Assembly: GCF_900005765.1 (NCBI RefSeq)
Contig: NW_021628856.1
Location: forward strand, 1-21,154
Direction: 5' to 3'
DNA length: 21,154 nt
Source: Plasmodium relictum
Lineage: Eukaryota > Apicomplexa > Aconoidasida > Haemosporida > Plasmodiidae
Below, in pieces: positions 1 through 10,054 of this stretch. The notes beneath the pieces are model-generated. The model was not told where the DNA came from and did no database searches. It saw only the letters and a program-made list of their open reading frames with translations. Positions within the stretch are counted from its first letter, which is position 1. Each line of letters begins with the position of its first letter. The translations under genes were made by a program, and so were the position numbers.

Positions 1-2
1 CA

Positions 3-1080
3 TGGTTATTTTAATAATCTAAACAATTATTTAAAACCTAAAATTTTATGCCTTATCTAGGAGTACATTGTATGCAAAAAGTTAAGCTAATAGAACTTTG
101 GCCAACTTGGTGTGTCTATGATTTATTAATTGCCCGTTTAATGACTTTGCTAGAGTATTAAACAAACAAATTAATAAAGAGCATGTATAACTAAGTATAC
201 GTTTATATATATATATTCGTTTTTATTATATATATATATACTGTTTTCTTATGATGCATAATATTTAATTGAAGTTAAATTTTACTGCAACTTTTAATAA
301 TCCTATTAACAGTTATAAATGAGTTTTTATTTACAAAGAATTAATATCTTCTTTTAATTAAAAACATACAAATAATTTATAACAATTTATTAAGTCGAAA
401 TTTTATGATATTCAATGTTATTTCAAAAATATGCATTGAATAATACATAAACATTTCTCTTATCTCTTAAGTTTTTAATAAGTTAACATTTCTTTCTTTT
501 AATTTTTATTTACACAAAAAATTAAAACATAACATAACATAACATTCTCTCATCAAAAAAAAAACTTTATATATAAAAAAAAATATTATTAATTTTTTTT
601 TTATAATTACAAAGATGTCTATCTATCTTAATAAACAAACAAAAAAAAAAAAATAATTTTATATTTTTTTTTTTTTTTTTTTTTTTAATTTATAGGACTA
701 GCGTCAGTGCATGGCTAACTTGTACGTATACAACTAGCAACTAGCTTAGCATGCTACAAAAGGTTAATAATACCTTTTATTAACCAGTCTAATAACAATT
801 TTTTTTTAGACACATCTCGGTTATAATTATATTATGTCTTTTTATTTTTTTTATTTAAACTTTTTTTTTTGGAAAGATGAAAGAGAAAAGGATAGCAAGT
901 AGATTGCCTTAAATAAATTTTAACTTATATATACTTTAATTTTTTAAGGTGTTTTGATTCATTTTGCATTATATAAAATCTATAATACAAATTTATAAAG
1001 GAACCCTAAAAACTTGCTCTATATTAACTCGGATGTTCATTACTTTTATCTAAGTCTTTGAATATCCATTTAATAAATCA
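3..1080 (+). mobile_element. Solo LTR, family B (Ty3/Gypsy-like), with a younger LTR nested inside
   Basis: The right end (about 985-1080) is the reverse complement of the starts of the copies at 9502 and 14820: the GAATATCC/GGATGTTC hairpin, then AATAAATCA. The left part (about 48-117) matches the reverse complement of the other end of those copies (AGACACACTAAGCTAGCCAAGG region). The two halves are separated by the family A LTR at 119-786. The right flank is ACCAT (1081-1085). The window opens with CAT directly before GGTTA, which fits a clipped ACCAT duplication, so the left border at position 3 is only approximate. This is an old copy, clearly more diverged than the one inside it. Confidence 0.7.
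119..786 (-). mobile_element. Solo LTR, family A, young copy (668 bp)
   Basis: It starts TGATTTATTAATTG and ends TTATTAACCA, so both strands read TG...CA. It is flanked by an exact 5-bp duplication GTCTA (114-118 and 787-791), and the family B LTR sequence resumes on each side, which proves insertion. It is a near-identical reverse-complement match to 20384-21053; in the ends compared by eye only isolated base differences were seen outside A/T runs. Internal landmarks are a TA microsatellite (about 205-240), a tandem AACAT-type pentamer (about 524-546), and two A/T blocks around a TAAACAAACAAA island. The 5-bp duplication and TG/CA ends fit Ty3/Gypsy integration. Confidence 0.92.
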
Positions 1081-1085
1081 ACCAT

Positions 1086-1534
1086 CAAGGGTTTCTATCC
1101 TCATTAGATAAAATAAAAACTATTATTGAAATAGGGAGATATAAATCTAGGAAACTATTGAGATAATTTTTAGGAGATACTAATTATTATAGAAATTATA
1201 TAAAGAACTTGTCAAAATGAAATTCCAAATTAATTATATTATTATCTACTTGGAAAACCTTATGTCATCTATATAGATGCATCATATTATGCGATGGGAG
1301 CTGTGTTAACTCAAATAGATGATGTTATTGATCAGGCAAGATTTATCTATTATACATAAAGATAACTGAATGATATTAAGTGGAAATGTAACACAATAAA
1401 AAAAGAATTTATTTTCAATAGTTATAACTTATGAAACACTTAACTATTATATTAAAGGATCTAAAAAAATGATCAAAACATATTACAAAGGTATTATAGA
1501 AATAGATTCTATTAATAATGAAACATCATTTATA
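1086..1534 (+). mobile_element. Ty3/Gypsy pol fossil 1: RT connection and RNase H part
   Basis: The plus-strand translation contains FLGDTNYYRNYIKNLSK (from 1167), which matches the conserved 'FLG..NYYR.FI.N.S' segment at the end of Gypsy reverse transcriptases. It is followed by YIDASYYAMGAVLTQ (about 1270-1314), the start of the Gypsy RNase H domain with its first catalytic Asp in IDAS and the GAVL.Q strand. Further downstream, traces of the usual RNase H tail continue to about 1490. The copy is broken in several places and is a fossil. It abuts the LTR at 3-1080 on the left and the LTR at 1535 on the right. The probable continuation is at 2743-3419. Confidence 0.85.
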
Positions 1535-2742
1535 CGATTTATTAATTTCCTATTCAAATAATTTGCTAGAGTATTGGTTAACAAAAGAGATTATTAACCT
1601 TTTGTAGTATACTAAGCTAGTTTACTAGTCGTGTATGTATAGATTAGCAATGCACGGACACTAGTTATAAAAAAAAAAAATATAAAGTTATTTTTTTTTT
1701 GTTTGTTTATTTTTATTGATATACATCTTTGTAATTAAAAAAAAAAAAATTAAAATTATTTTTTTTTTTTTTTTCAAATTAAATAAAAAATTAACTTTTA
1801 CTTATAAAAACTTAATATATAAAACGAATAATATCTGTGTTATATTCAAGGTATATTTTTGAAATAACATTGAATAAATTAAAGTTTTGATTTTATTAAT
1901 TGTTATAATTTGTTTATATGTTTTTAATTAAAAGAATAAACTGATTCTTTGTAAATAAAAACTCATTTATAACAGTTAATAAGTCTATTAAAAGATGTAG
2001 TAATATTTAATTCCTATTAGATATTATTCATCATAAGAAAATATTATATATATATAACGTATACTTGTTATACATGCTCTTTATTAATTGGTTTTTTTAA
2101 TACTCTAGCAAAGTCATTAATCGGGCAATTAACAAATCAAGTATTGAATACACAAATTAATAAAGAGCATGCATAAATGATTATACCAATCATTTGTTTT
2201 ATACTAATTTTTTCTTTAAAAGTAAATTTATATATATAATATTTAATTTAATTGAGCGCCTTTTTATTACCTCAGAGTATTTATTTACATTATCAAATTT
2301 ACAATTTATTTTTGTTAAAAACTTAAATCCTCTTTTAAATTATGATTATTTAAAGTAATTTAATTGCAACAAATGAAAAATTTAATTTAAAACTGTTTAA
2401 ATTTTTTGAAGACATAAAAATTAAATGTAATAAAACAACATACTTTTTATTTATTTTAAATAAAAAGTTTAATAATACTTTTATATTTCAAAAATTTAAT
2501 TAAACTCCTTTTGCAACAGAATTCCTAATTTTCTTAAAAAAAGAAATTAAATAACAATAAAAAAAAATTTTATATTTCCTTTTTTTTTAGTACTCAAAAA
2601 TACAATAAAGAAAATTATATAAGAAAAAATAGCTATATGTATTTTTTTTCTTTATAGTGTCAATACGCGGCTAACTCACTTTTTCTTGACTGAAAAGCTG
2701 AATTTTATTATTATAAAAATTAATAATATCATTTATTAATCA
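1535..2742 (-). mobile_element. Solo LTR, family A-like, old; split by a nested LTR
   Basis: The start (GATTTATTAATTTCC...TTTGCTAGAGTAT) and, after the nested copy, the remainder (CAAATTAATAAAGAGCATGC...) make up the long terminal hairpin of family A. The far end (about 2658-2742: GTGTCAATACGCGGCTAACT ... TTTATTAATCA) matches the family A short end. It is much diverged from the copies at 119 and 20384. No convincing target duplication was found (flanks TTATA and AACAT), so the borders carry an uncertainty of a few bases. It lies between the RNase H and integrase traces of pol fossil 1. Confidence 0.72.
1575..2139 (+). mobile_element. Solo LTR, family A (565 bp), nested in the 1535-2742 LTR
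   Basis: It starts TGGTTAACAAAAGAG and ends GGCAATTAACAAATCA, with an exact AGTAT duplication at 1570-1574 and 2140-2144. The insertion point is inside the loop and stem of the long hairpin of the older LTR (CTAGAGTAT / TGAATACACAAATTAATAAAG). It is of intermediate age: alignable to the 119 and 20384 copies over its full length but with more differences. Confidence 0.9.
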
Positions 2743-3419
2743 AACATATAGTAGTAGTATGTTATATTTATTAAATTAAAGAAGTTAAAATTAGAAATTT
2801 TTTTTAATAGAAGAAAATAAGAAAGAAAAATATATATGTATTAATGAAAATGTAAAATAATAAGGAAAGAGAATTTCTTTCATGGAAAATTGAAAATGTA
2901 CTAAGAATCGCATGGATATATGAAATATTATTTCAAAAATTTATATAAAAATAATATTAAAGTTATAACAAAAATTAAGAGTACATAATATAAAAAGCTC
3001 TAATGTTTTATAAGAATGGACATTTACTTGGTGTGGCAAGTTCACATAATATTAAATGAAATAAAGCATAGATTACACCATTGTTTTTTAATATATCTTT
3101 TTCTTGGTTTATTATTATCATAAAAAGATGTAAATGCCTATGTAATGAAGAAATAAAAGAAAAGACGTAACTTGTTAATACTATGGAAGCTAAATAACTA
3201 TCTTTATAATTAATAGGTATAAAAATGATATTGAAATAATGAAAACCTTTCTTTATTCATAATTTATACTATAAATAAAAAAGTATTACATATATAATGT
3301 TATAATTATTATGTTCTAAAGAGGAACTCTTATGTTTATGTAAATAGAAATGATATTTGGACTATGATTAATAGAATGAAATTATTGAGGATAAAAAAAA
3401 AGATTATGATTAAAGTTAT
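2743..3419 (+). mobile_element. Ty3/Gypsy pol fossil 1: probable integrase zinc-binding part
   Basis: With the LTR insertion set aside, this is the stretch that follows the RNase H trace. It contains GHLLGVASS (from about 3018), resembling the 'GH.G...T' part of the integrase HHCC domain, and KRCKCLCNEEIKEKT (3123-3167), resembling the 'C..C...K' part. The distance from the RNase H Asp to this HHCC-like site, leaving out the inserted LTR, is about 180 codons, as expected for Gypsy pol. No catalytic-core motif is recognisable beyond it. The piece is heavily broken, and the assignment rests on order, spacing and two short motifs. Confidence 0.45.
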
Positions 3420-3424
3420 AATAC

Positions 3425-4538
3425 TGTTTTATTAATTGGTTGTTTAAATGCTCTCAAAACATTCTAAATAGTCAAATTAATAAGGAGCATGCAAAGGAAT
3501 ATCTACTAATTTTATTTATTAGAAAATAGTTTAACAATTTTTTATCTCTTATGAATTTTTGTTTACTTTTAGTAAATAAAAAATCTAAATAAAAATAAAA
3601 AAAGTTTTGTATATAAAAAGAGAATTTTCATAAAAAAGAAAAACTTTTTTCAAAAAAAATAAAATTAAAAGGAAAATTATTAGTTACATTTTGTTATTTT
3701 TTCTTTCTATTTTTATATCATATCTTCAAATGTGCTTTTCTACATATTTCTCTCTGTAATAGAAGATTGTTACACATATATTAGTACATATATCTTTATA
3801 TATGTATTTTTATAGTATTGGTTAATAAAAGATATTATTAAACTTTTATAATATAATAGTTAATTGTACATATGGAAAATAACGAGTTAATCATATGCTT
3901 GCTACTTTAAAAAATATATATATTTTTTTGTGTTTATTTTTTTGCTTTATATATTTTAGAATTATATAAAAAAAAATAATAAATTTAATTTTTTTTTTTC
4001 GTTCAATAATTAAGGATGAATTCATTTTTACTTAAAATATAGAAATTAGTGTATGAAAAGTAACTATAAGAAAACTTTTTATTTCTTTCAATGAAAAAAA
4101 AGTATAATGTTTGTGTCATATTCAAATTTTATGTTTTGAAACAACAATAAAATAACTTAAAATTTATTTTTGTTATTTGTTTTAACTTAATTATTTTATA
4201 TATTTTTAAATTAAAAGAATATACTTAGTTACAAAGAATAAGGATACATTTGTTAAAGTAAAATATATGTCAGTTAAGTAATACAAAGTTGCCTCATCAA
4301 ATTAAATGTTATATATGATAAATATTTCTGTAAATAATAAAAAAATAAGTATATACATTTAAAATCAGTATATTTAGTTATACAAGCTCTTTATTAATTT
4401 GTTTACTTAATACTTTAGAAAATTCATTGATCATAATACAAGTAATATACCACGTATCTTTCATGCACTAATGACATTTATATGCTAGATTTTGTAATTT
4501 TAAAAACTAAAATGGTAAATGGAGTCATCTATTTTTCA
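3425..4538 (-). mobile_element. Solo LTR, old, with a nested LTR inside
   Basis: The start TGTTTTATTAATTGG...GTCAAATTAATAAGGAGCATGC is the long terminal hairpin. The other end is inferred at TTTTTCA, because the five bases after it (AATAC, 4539-4543) repeat the five before the start (AATAC, 3420-3424). The distal end is too diverged to align confidently to family A, so the right border depends on the duplication. The LTR at 3819-4440 sits inside it; without that insertion it would be about 490 bp. Confidence 0.6.
3819..4440 (+). mobile_element. Solo LTR, subfamily C (622 bp), nested
   Basis: It starts TGGTTAATAAAAGATATTAT and ends with the diverged long hairpin (CTCTTTATTAATTTGTTTACTTAA ... 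AATACA). Flanks are AGTAT (3814-3818) and AGTAA (4441-4445), a one-mismatch duplication. It shares with the copy at 15676 a distinctive start-proximal stretch (TAATAGTTAA ... ACGAGTTA ... GCTTGCTAC-like) that family A copies lack, so the two make up a subfamily, called C here. Confidence 0.75.
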
Positions 4539-4543
4539 AATAC

Positions 4544-5157
4544 TGATAATTATCAGAATTATCATGTAAATATTATATATTTACGTATATAGATTTAGCT
4601 AAACATTTCTTATGGAGAAATATAAAGTAAAATCTTATTTAATTAAATATATATCTTTCAGAATCCATTGAAAAAGTTAAATATTACTTGTAAGAATTAT
4701 TTTTTTTTTAATATTAGAAAATTATTATACCATATAAAAAAAAAATGGAAAAATGGAAAAATAATAAAAATTACGCTTTAAATTCCAACAAAATATTATA
4801 TGGCAAATTTTATTTGTGTATATAACATTTTTTTAAAAAATTCTCAAAATCTTTTTGCATCCATGTGTTAACTTCTTCAGCTTTTTATTTTCTATTCAAT
4901 TACATTTACAGTTATATTGCTAATGGTGTTTATGTTTCATGTTCTTCCTTATTTTTGGTTTCTTCCTTTGTTTCATATGTGAAGTACTTATATAATATCT
5001 TCAATATGAAAATAGTGAAAATTTTATGTTTTATACTTTTTTCTCTTCTCTTTTATTTATTTAATTTTTTTGATTTGTATTTATTAATTAACCTAATAAT
5101 GAACACTTGGATAATAAAATTAGAAATATCTGGTCTATTTTTTTTTATACCTTTTTA
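4544..5157. other. AT-rich flank downstream of the antigen gene
   Basis: No gene is supported here. The left part (about 4544-4680) may be further decayed pol fossil 1, because it is the direct continuation of the target sequence of the 3425 LTR, but no motif is recognisable. The right part is the 3' flank and presumably the 3' UTR of the tryptophan-rich gene on the minus strand. A small tandem ATGGAAAA repeat lies near 4744-4761. The T-rich open frame on the plus strand from 4865 is considered chance. Confidence 0.5.
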
Positions 5158-6291
5158 TTATCCATCCACTTCTCCAACATATATTTTTTCTCTATTTAGT
5201 TCTTTCCTCATCTCCATCCATTCTTTCCACCTTTGTTCATTTAACCATTGTCTTTCAATTAACTTCATCCACTCCTCCAAATATGACCATCTTTCTTGTT
5301 TCCATTTTATCCATTCATTCCACTTAGTCTGATTCTCTATCTCCTTCTCTTTTGTCTCTATCCAATTTTTCCACTCTTTCTTTTCCCAATATACTCTTTC
5401 CTTCCACTTCAACCACTTTTTCCTATTTTTTCTCTCAATCAATTTCTTCCATTTTTTTTTTTCCCAATTCTCCCAGTAATCATCTTCCTTTTGCTTCCAT
5501 TCTTTCATTAACCACTCCACCAATTTCTTATTCTTCCATTTTTTCCACTCACCATTGATCTGATTCATCAAATGTTGTTCATGTGATTCTATCCATTCTT
5601 TCAAATTCTTTTTCATAAAATATGTCCATTCTGTTTCCATCCATTTTTCCCACTCTTTTTCCCCCCATATCATCCATTCTTCCCATTCACCATAAGCAAA
5701 TACATCCTTTATTGTGTCTTTCCAATTCATCCATTCTTTTTTTTCCTTTTCTAGAAACTTATTCCATTCTTCCTCATTCTCTACAATCCACTTTCTTTTC
5801 TCATTTTCTATCCAAACCTTCCATTTTTCCCACTCTTCCCCCGTTTTCTGCATCCATATAATTCGTTCCTTCTTCTTCCATTCCTCTTCATTATTTATTC
5901 CTTTCTTTTTGTTTCCATTTTCTAATTCCTTTATCTCATTATTTTCCATTTCATCTTTCTTTTCTTCTAGCTTCATTGAATAACATTGTTGCTCTTCATG
6001 TAATTTCTCCAGAATACACTACAATAAATTTAAAAAAAATTTTTATATTAATAGAACTTCATTTTTTATAATTAAAAAAAATATACTTATATTTGGGCTT
6101 GTGTTTTATCTTACATCTGAAAAAAGTTGTAAAAGAGCAATAAAAGAAATAATAGAAAAGGCAATATAGATATAGAAAATATCATGTGTTTCATTTTTTG
6201 CCTTATGTGGACTATTATCATTTCCTGTATCTAAATTAGGATAATTAAGTGTTTTTGAAAAATTTCCAAATTTGATAATATTAGATTCCAT
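5158..6291 (-). CDS. Tryptophan-rich antigen (TRAg family), two exons, complete
   Basis: Exon 1 (6291-6115) encodes 59 residues, starting MESNIIKFGNFSK, with one hydrophobic membrane segment at about residues 38-57 (IFYIYIAFSIISFIALLQLF). Exon 2 (6018-5158) adds 286 residues, for about 345 aa in total. The donor GTAAGA and the acceptor TTATTGTAG are canonical, and both junctions fall between codons, so the frame runs through. Exon 2 has about 36 Trp in its last 272 residues, set in Lys/Glu-rich helices with recurring W..W and EW..W patterns, as in the C-terminal domain of Plasmodium tryptophan/threonine-rich antigens. Family knowledge: these are exported or surface-associated proteins of blood stages, some binding red cells; their exact function is unsettled. 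A short hydrophobic exon 1 followed by one large exon is the standard family layout. No RxLxE/Q/D export motif is visible. The gene looks intact and is the only intact gene in the window, with LTR fossils on both sides. An alternative start at 5976 (exon 2 only) would lose the membrane segment and is less likely. Confidence 0.9.
6019..6114 (-). other. Intron of the tryptophan-rich antigen gene (96 bp)
   Basis: On the minus strand it opens GTAAGATAAAAC and closes TTTAAATTTATTGTAG. It is very AT-rich, with T-rich sequence ahead of the acceptor. Removing it joins the exon 1 ending ...LLQLFSD to the exon 2 start CILEKLHEEQQCYS, both in phase 0. Without splicing, exon 1 would stop two codons after the donor. 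Confidence 0.88.
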
Positions 6292-7799
6292 ATTACTTAT
6301 ATTTTTAAAAAGAAAAATAACACACTTTTATATAAAATAACTTTCTCCACTTGTATATTTTATAAATGTTTTAGCTACTTCTTAAAAGATTCATATTTCT
6401 AATTTTCTATAAAAAAAAGAGTAACAAAGTTAGAAAATTATAAATTAAAATAGCAATAACAAAGAAAAAAAAAAAATTTTACTTTTAATTTATATTTTTT
6501 TTGTTTAAAGATATTCACAAGAAACATATAACTAAAATTAAATATACATCTAAAATCACAAATGTTTCTAATATTAAAAGTTGAAACTTTTTATATAATT
6601 TATTTTTACAAAAAAAATGTATCAAAAATTAAACCTTTTTAATACTTTTTTACTGATATTTACACTATAAGTTTTATCATAACAATTACACTTACTAGTT
6701 TTTAAATATTTTTTTATTTTTTTTTCATTCGATTTATTTACTTCGTTTTTCAAAAAAAAGTTCCATTTGTTTCGAATATCAATATATATATAAATCAAAT
6801 AGGAAAAATATAAATATTTTGGTTAAAATACTTAAATTATCTTTTTATTATTTGTTTTGTTTCTATTTTAACAAAAAAAACAAATATTATCAAATGACAT
6901 TTAATTTTGCAAAAATTTTTCTTTGTAATGTTATAAACTATTTGCCTTCCTAAAACTAAATTAATTTGGTTTTCCTTATAATAATATATATAATATTATT
7001 AAACCTAAAATACAAAATGAAGATCAAATATTTATTAAAGAAGAAAAAAAAAGATATAAAAAATATAATTTACAAAAGCTAATATGAATGAATTTTCTAT
7101 ATTTATCCATTTTTTTATTATTTTCATTGCTACTTCTTATTATGATATTTTAATAGTTCATTTATTTTAAATATTGATCATTTTCTTTTTCTTTTTGATT
7201 ATATTATTTTAGTAACAATTCTAATTTTTCAACATATTATAATTTATTTATAATGTTCGAATTTCTTGACCATAAATTTTTACACATGATTAATTAATGT
7301 TCTGATTTAAAATAACAAATTTTTTTTTTAAAATGACTAATTAATGTTCTAATTTAAATTGGCCACATTAATTTTTTTTACTTTTTTGTCATATATATTA
7401 AAATTTTACTAATAGCCAAAATATATTAAAGTGAAACAATATATAAAATATCAAAAAAATTTGGCATAGAACATTTATTCTTCAAAAAAAAAAAAAAAAT
7501 TGAGAGTTCTTTTTCCATTTTTATTTATAATAAATATTGGGAAGATATTTTCAAAAAAGAAAATTTTTTTTTATTTTTTATAAAAATTTTTAAAAATATT
7601 TCTTTTAATGAGTATTAAATATGTGGTTATAATTTTAAATATATATTAAAATATAAAACGTTAATAATTTTTTTAAAAATAATTGTATATTTACTATAAG
7701 AAGAAATGAATACATAAAAAAAAGAAAAAATAAATAAAACTTCACATGAAATATAAATAAAATTTATTTTTAAAATAAAAATGTAAAAATTAAATTATG
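6292..7799. promoter_or_regulatory. 5' flank of the antigen gene; AT-rich intergenic, presumed promoter
   Basis: No reading frame of note on either strand. Numerous A and T runs of 8-16 bases are typical of Plasmodium upstream regions. A short direct repeat is present: GATTAATTAATGTTCTGATT at about 7288 and a close copy at about 7335. The transcription start of the minus-strand antigen gene must lie in this stretch or in the intervening 5' UTR, but no specific site can be named. Confidence 0.4.
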
Positions 7800-9496
7800 A
7801 TTTACTAATGAAAGAGATCATTAAACTTTAGAGTTATATTAAATACGAAACCCTTAAGGGTGATTACAAATATGTAATTCTCAATATTTAGTAGAATATA
7901 ATTATTGTTTAATTATTGATGAACTTATTATAAGAATAATATATATCAATTTAATGATAATAAAGTAGTTAAGTTATATATTAATAAAAAGCAAAAACGT
8001 AAAATTAAAATTGCAACAATGAAGTTATTACTTAAATGAATGATAAATATGGAATAAGTAATAACAATATGTAAAAAAAAGTAAGAATCAGTAAGGTAAT
8101 TTGTGTTATAAATACGGTAACAACTATAATAATGTAAGCAATAATTTCTTATAAAGCTATTATAAGTAAAATATAATTAAATGGCTAATTGTAATAAATT
8201 AACGATGTGACGATTAAATTTTAATAAGAGGAATAAAACTAAAAAATAAATTAAACTTATAAAAGCAATGATCTGTAAATAATAAAGTATTTTTTACGAT
8301 AGTAATAAATAGAATTCATATAGGATTCCATGGAATCAACGATCATATTATATATAAATATATTTATGATTAAAATATAATTTAATAATGATGATGATTT
8401 TTGTGCTTATAATTATCAACATTGACGTAAAAATGCACATACATTATTTAAAATGTTTTCATATGATATAACTTTTTTTCATTGTAAGTACAATTATTTA
8501 TTATTATTCTATGATGAAAATATATTAAATTGATACTTATCTTTAATAGATATATATCAAAAACAGCAATTATTTATACATTATAACTTTGCCATGAATC
8601 TTTTTAGTATTTTTATTATTATCAGTTCACAATAACCATGGGCTACTTGGATAGGAGAAAATCAAATGTATATATTTTTTTATGGAAAAATAAAAAATTA
8701 AATATTTTAAAGGAAAAAAAAATATTATAATATAAGTTTTGTGAATTAAGATAAAGGAGGAACATTAATAAATGTAATGACTAGTTATATATGTTATTAT
8801 AAAAAAATTAAATTACCGAAAGTTTTGCATAATTTTAAGCAGATATAAATTTATAACACAAAATTTTTTTTTATTACAAATTTATATAATATAAATAAAA
8901 GATTGTTTTAAAATAATTTATACACATATTGTTCTACAAAGAAAAGTAAAAATTCAAATTAGTGATGTTTCATGTATACTATTTTTTTTTTTACATCTAC
9001 TTTAATGTATTTTTTTTAGGTCATTTTCTTTTTTTTTTATTCATATTCTTCACAATTTCTTTTAAAAATCCTTGTGTAGTAGATGTAATTATGTAAAAAT
9101 AGTAAATAATTTCAGATACAAATGCATGATTATGCTCATTTATTGAAAGACATAAACTTAAAAAAAATGATAATGAAATAGTTATATGTAAGATATAGTT
9201 ATTTAATTACTAGTAATGCCATCATTTTAAGAGAATGTCTTATTAAGAATCTTTCAAATAGTTAGGAACTGATTTATGCTAAAATAGAAATAAGAATGAA
9301 ATTTTAAAATAAAGAACCAAGGAGAAATGTAAATTATCAATTTTATACTAAAAATATTTTTAACAATGAAATAAAAAAATGTGAAAATTTTATAAATAAT
9401 ATTTGTTAAAGTATAAATAATACTAAATTAAAAGAGATACAGGAACAAAAAAAACCAAGAATATCTTAAATTATTAGGATTATCTAAATATTTTAC
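7800..9496 (+). other. Decayed region with a possible gag zinc-knuckle trace
   Basis: Only one suggestive motif is visible. Codons from 8104 read CYKYGNNYNNVS, preceded by GNL, which fits the spacing of a retroviral CCHC knuckle. The surroundings are Asn/Lys/Ile-rich and broken. This would make the stretch a gag fossil upstream of the LTR at 9502, but in sequence this AT-rich such a match can arise by chance. Nothing else was recognised. No host gene is seen. Confidence 0.22.
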
Positions 9497-9501
9497 ATAA
9501 G

Positions 9502-10049
9502 TGATTTATTAATTGGATATTCAAAGACTCGAATAAAAGTAATGAATATCCAAGTTAATAAAGAGCAAATTTTAGGACTCCTTTATAATTTTGTATTATA
9601 TACTTTATTTATAATACAAAATTAATTAAATCACTAAGATTTTTAAAATCTATAAAGATTCAAAAAAAAAAATAAAAGCAATCCACTTGCTAATCTTTCC
9701 ATTCAAAATCTTTTTCCAAAAAAAAAAAAATCTCTTTTTTTTTTTTTTTTTAAAAAAAATTCCCCTAAAAAAAAATAATAAAAAAAAATTAAAAAAAAAT
9801 ATATATATATAAATTAAATAAAAAAAAATAAAACATACAAAAAAAATAAAAATAAAAAAAAAGACATAAAATAATTATAACCGAGATGTATCTTAAAAAA
9901 AAATATAATTAGACACACTAAGCTAGCCAAGGTTCTAATAGATAAAATTTTTTAGCATGCAATATTTTTCCTAAAGGAGACATAATTATTAAAATTTTAA
10001 ATAATTAAAATGCATATTAATTAAGGGCAATGAATTTATTCATTGACCA
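9502..10049 (-). mobile_element. Solo LTR, family B (548 bp)
   Basis: It starts TGATTTATTAATTGGATATTC and ends ATTCATTGACCA. The flanks are an exact ATAAG duplication (9497-9501 and 10050-10054). It aligns to 14820-15252 nearly end to end (long hairpin; AGCAATCCACTTGCTAATC; ATAATTATAACC.AGATGT; TTAGACACACTAAGCTAGCC; TTTAGCATGCAATATT; TTCCTAAAGGAGACATAAT). It differs mainly by a longer A-rich block in the middle (about 9661-9870). Apparently fairly young. Confidence 0.92.
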
Positions 10050-10054
10050 ATAAG

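Noticed and set aside
524-546. AACAT pentamer array as a telomere-type repeat
   Set aside because: Only a few units, does not match the Plasmodium telomere heptamer, and it is an internal part of the family A LTR (also present at 20618-20645).
119-786. Reading the palindrome-ended units as MITEs or foldback DNA transposons
   Set aside because: TG/CA ends, 5-bp duplications, several hundred bases of non-palindromic interior and neighbouring Gypsy pol remains fit solo LTRs better.
4865-5983. Several plus-strand open frames opposite the antigen gene (4865-5332, 5296-5511, 5352-5558, 5622-5861, 5714-5983)
   Set aside because: They are Phe/Ser/Pro/Ile-rich mirror readings of the Trp/Lys/Glu-rich minus-strand exon and of T-rich flank. 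No start context, splice logic or domain supports them.
7800-7835. TGATTTACTAATG... as another LTR start
   Set aside because: Resembles the LTR long end for about 13 bases only; no hairpin partner, no matching far end and no target duplication found.
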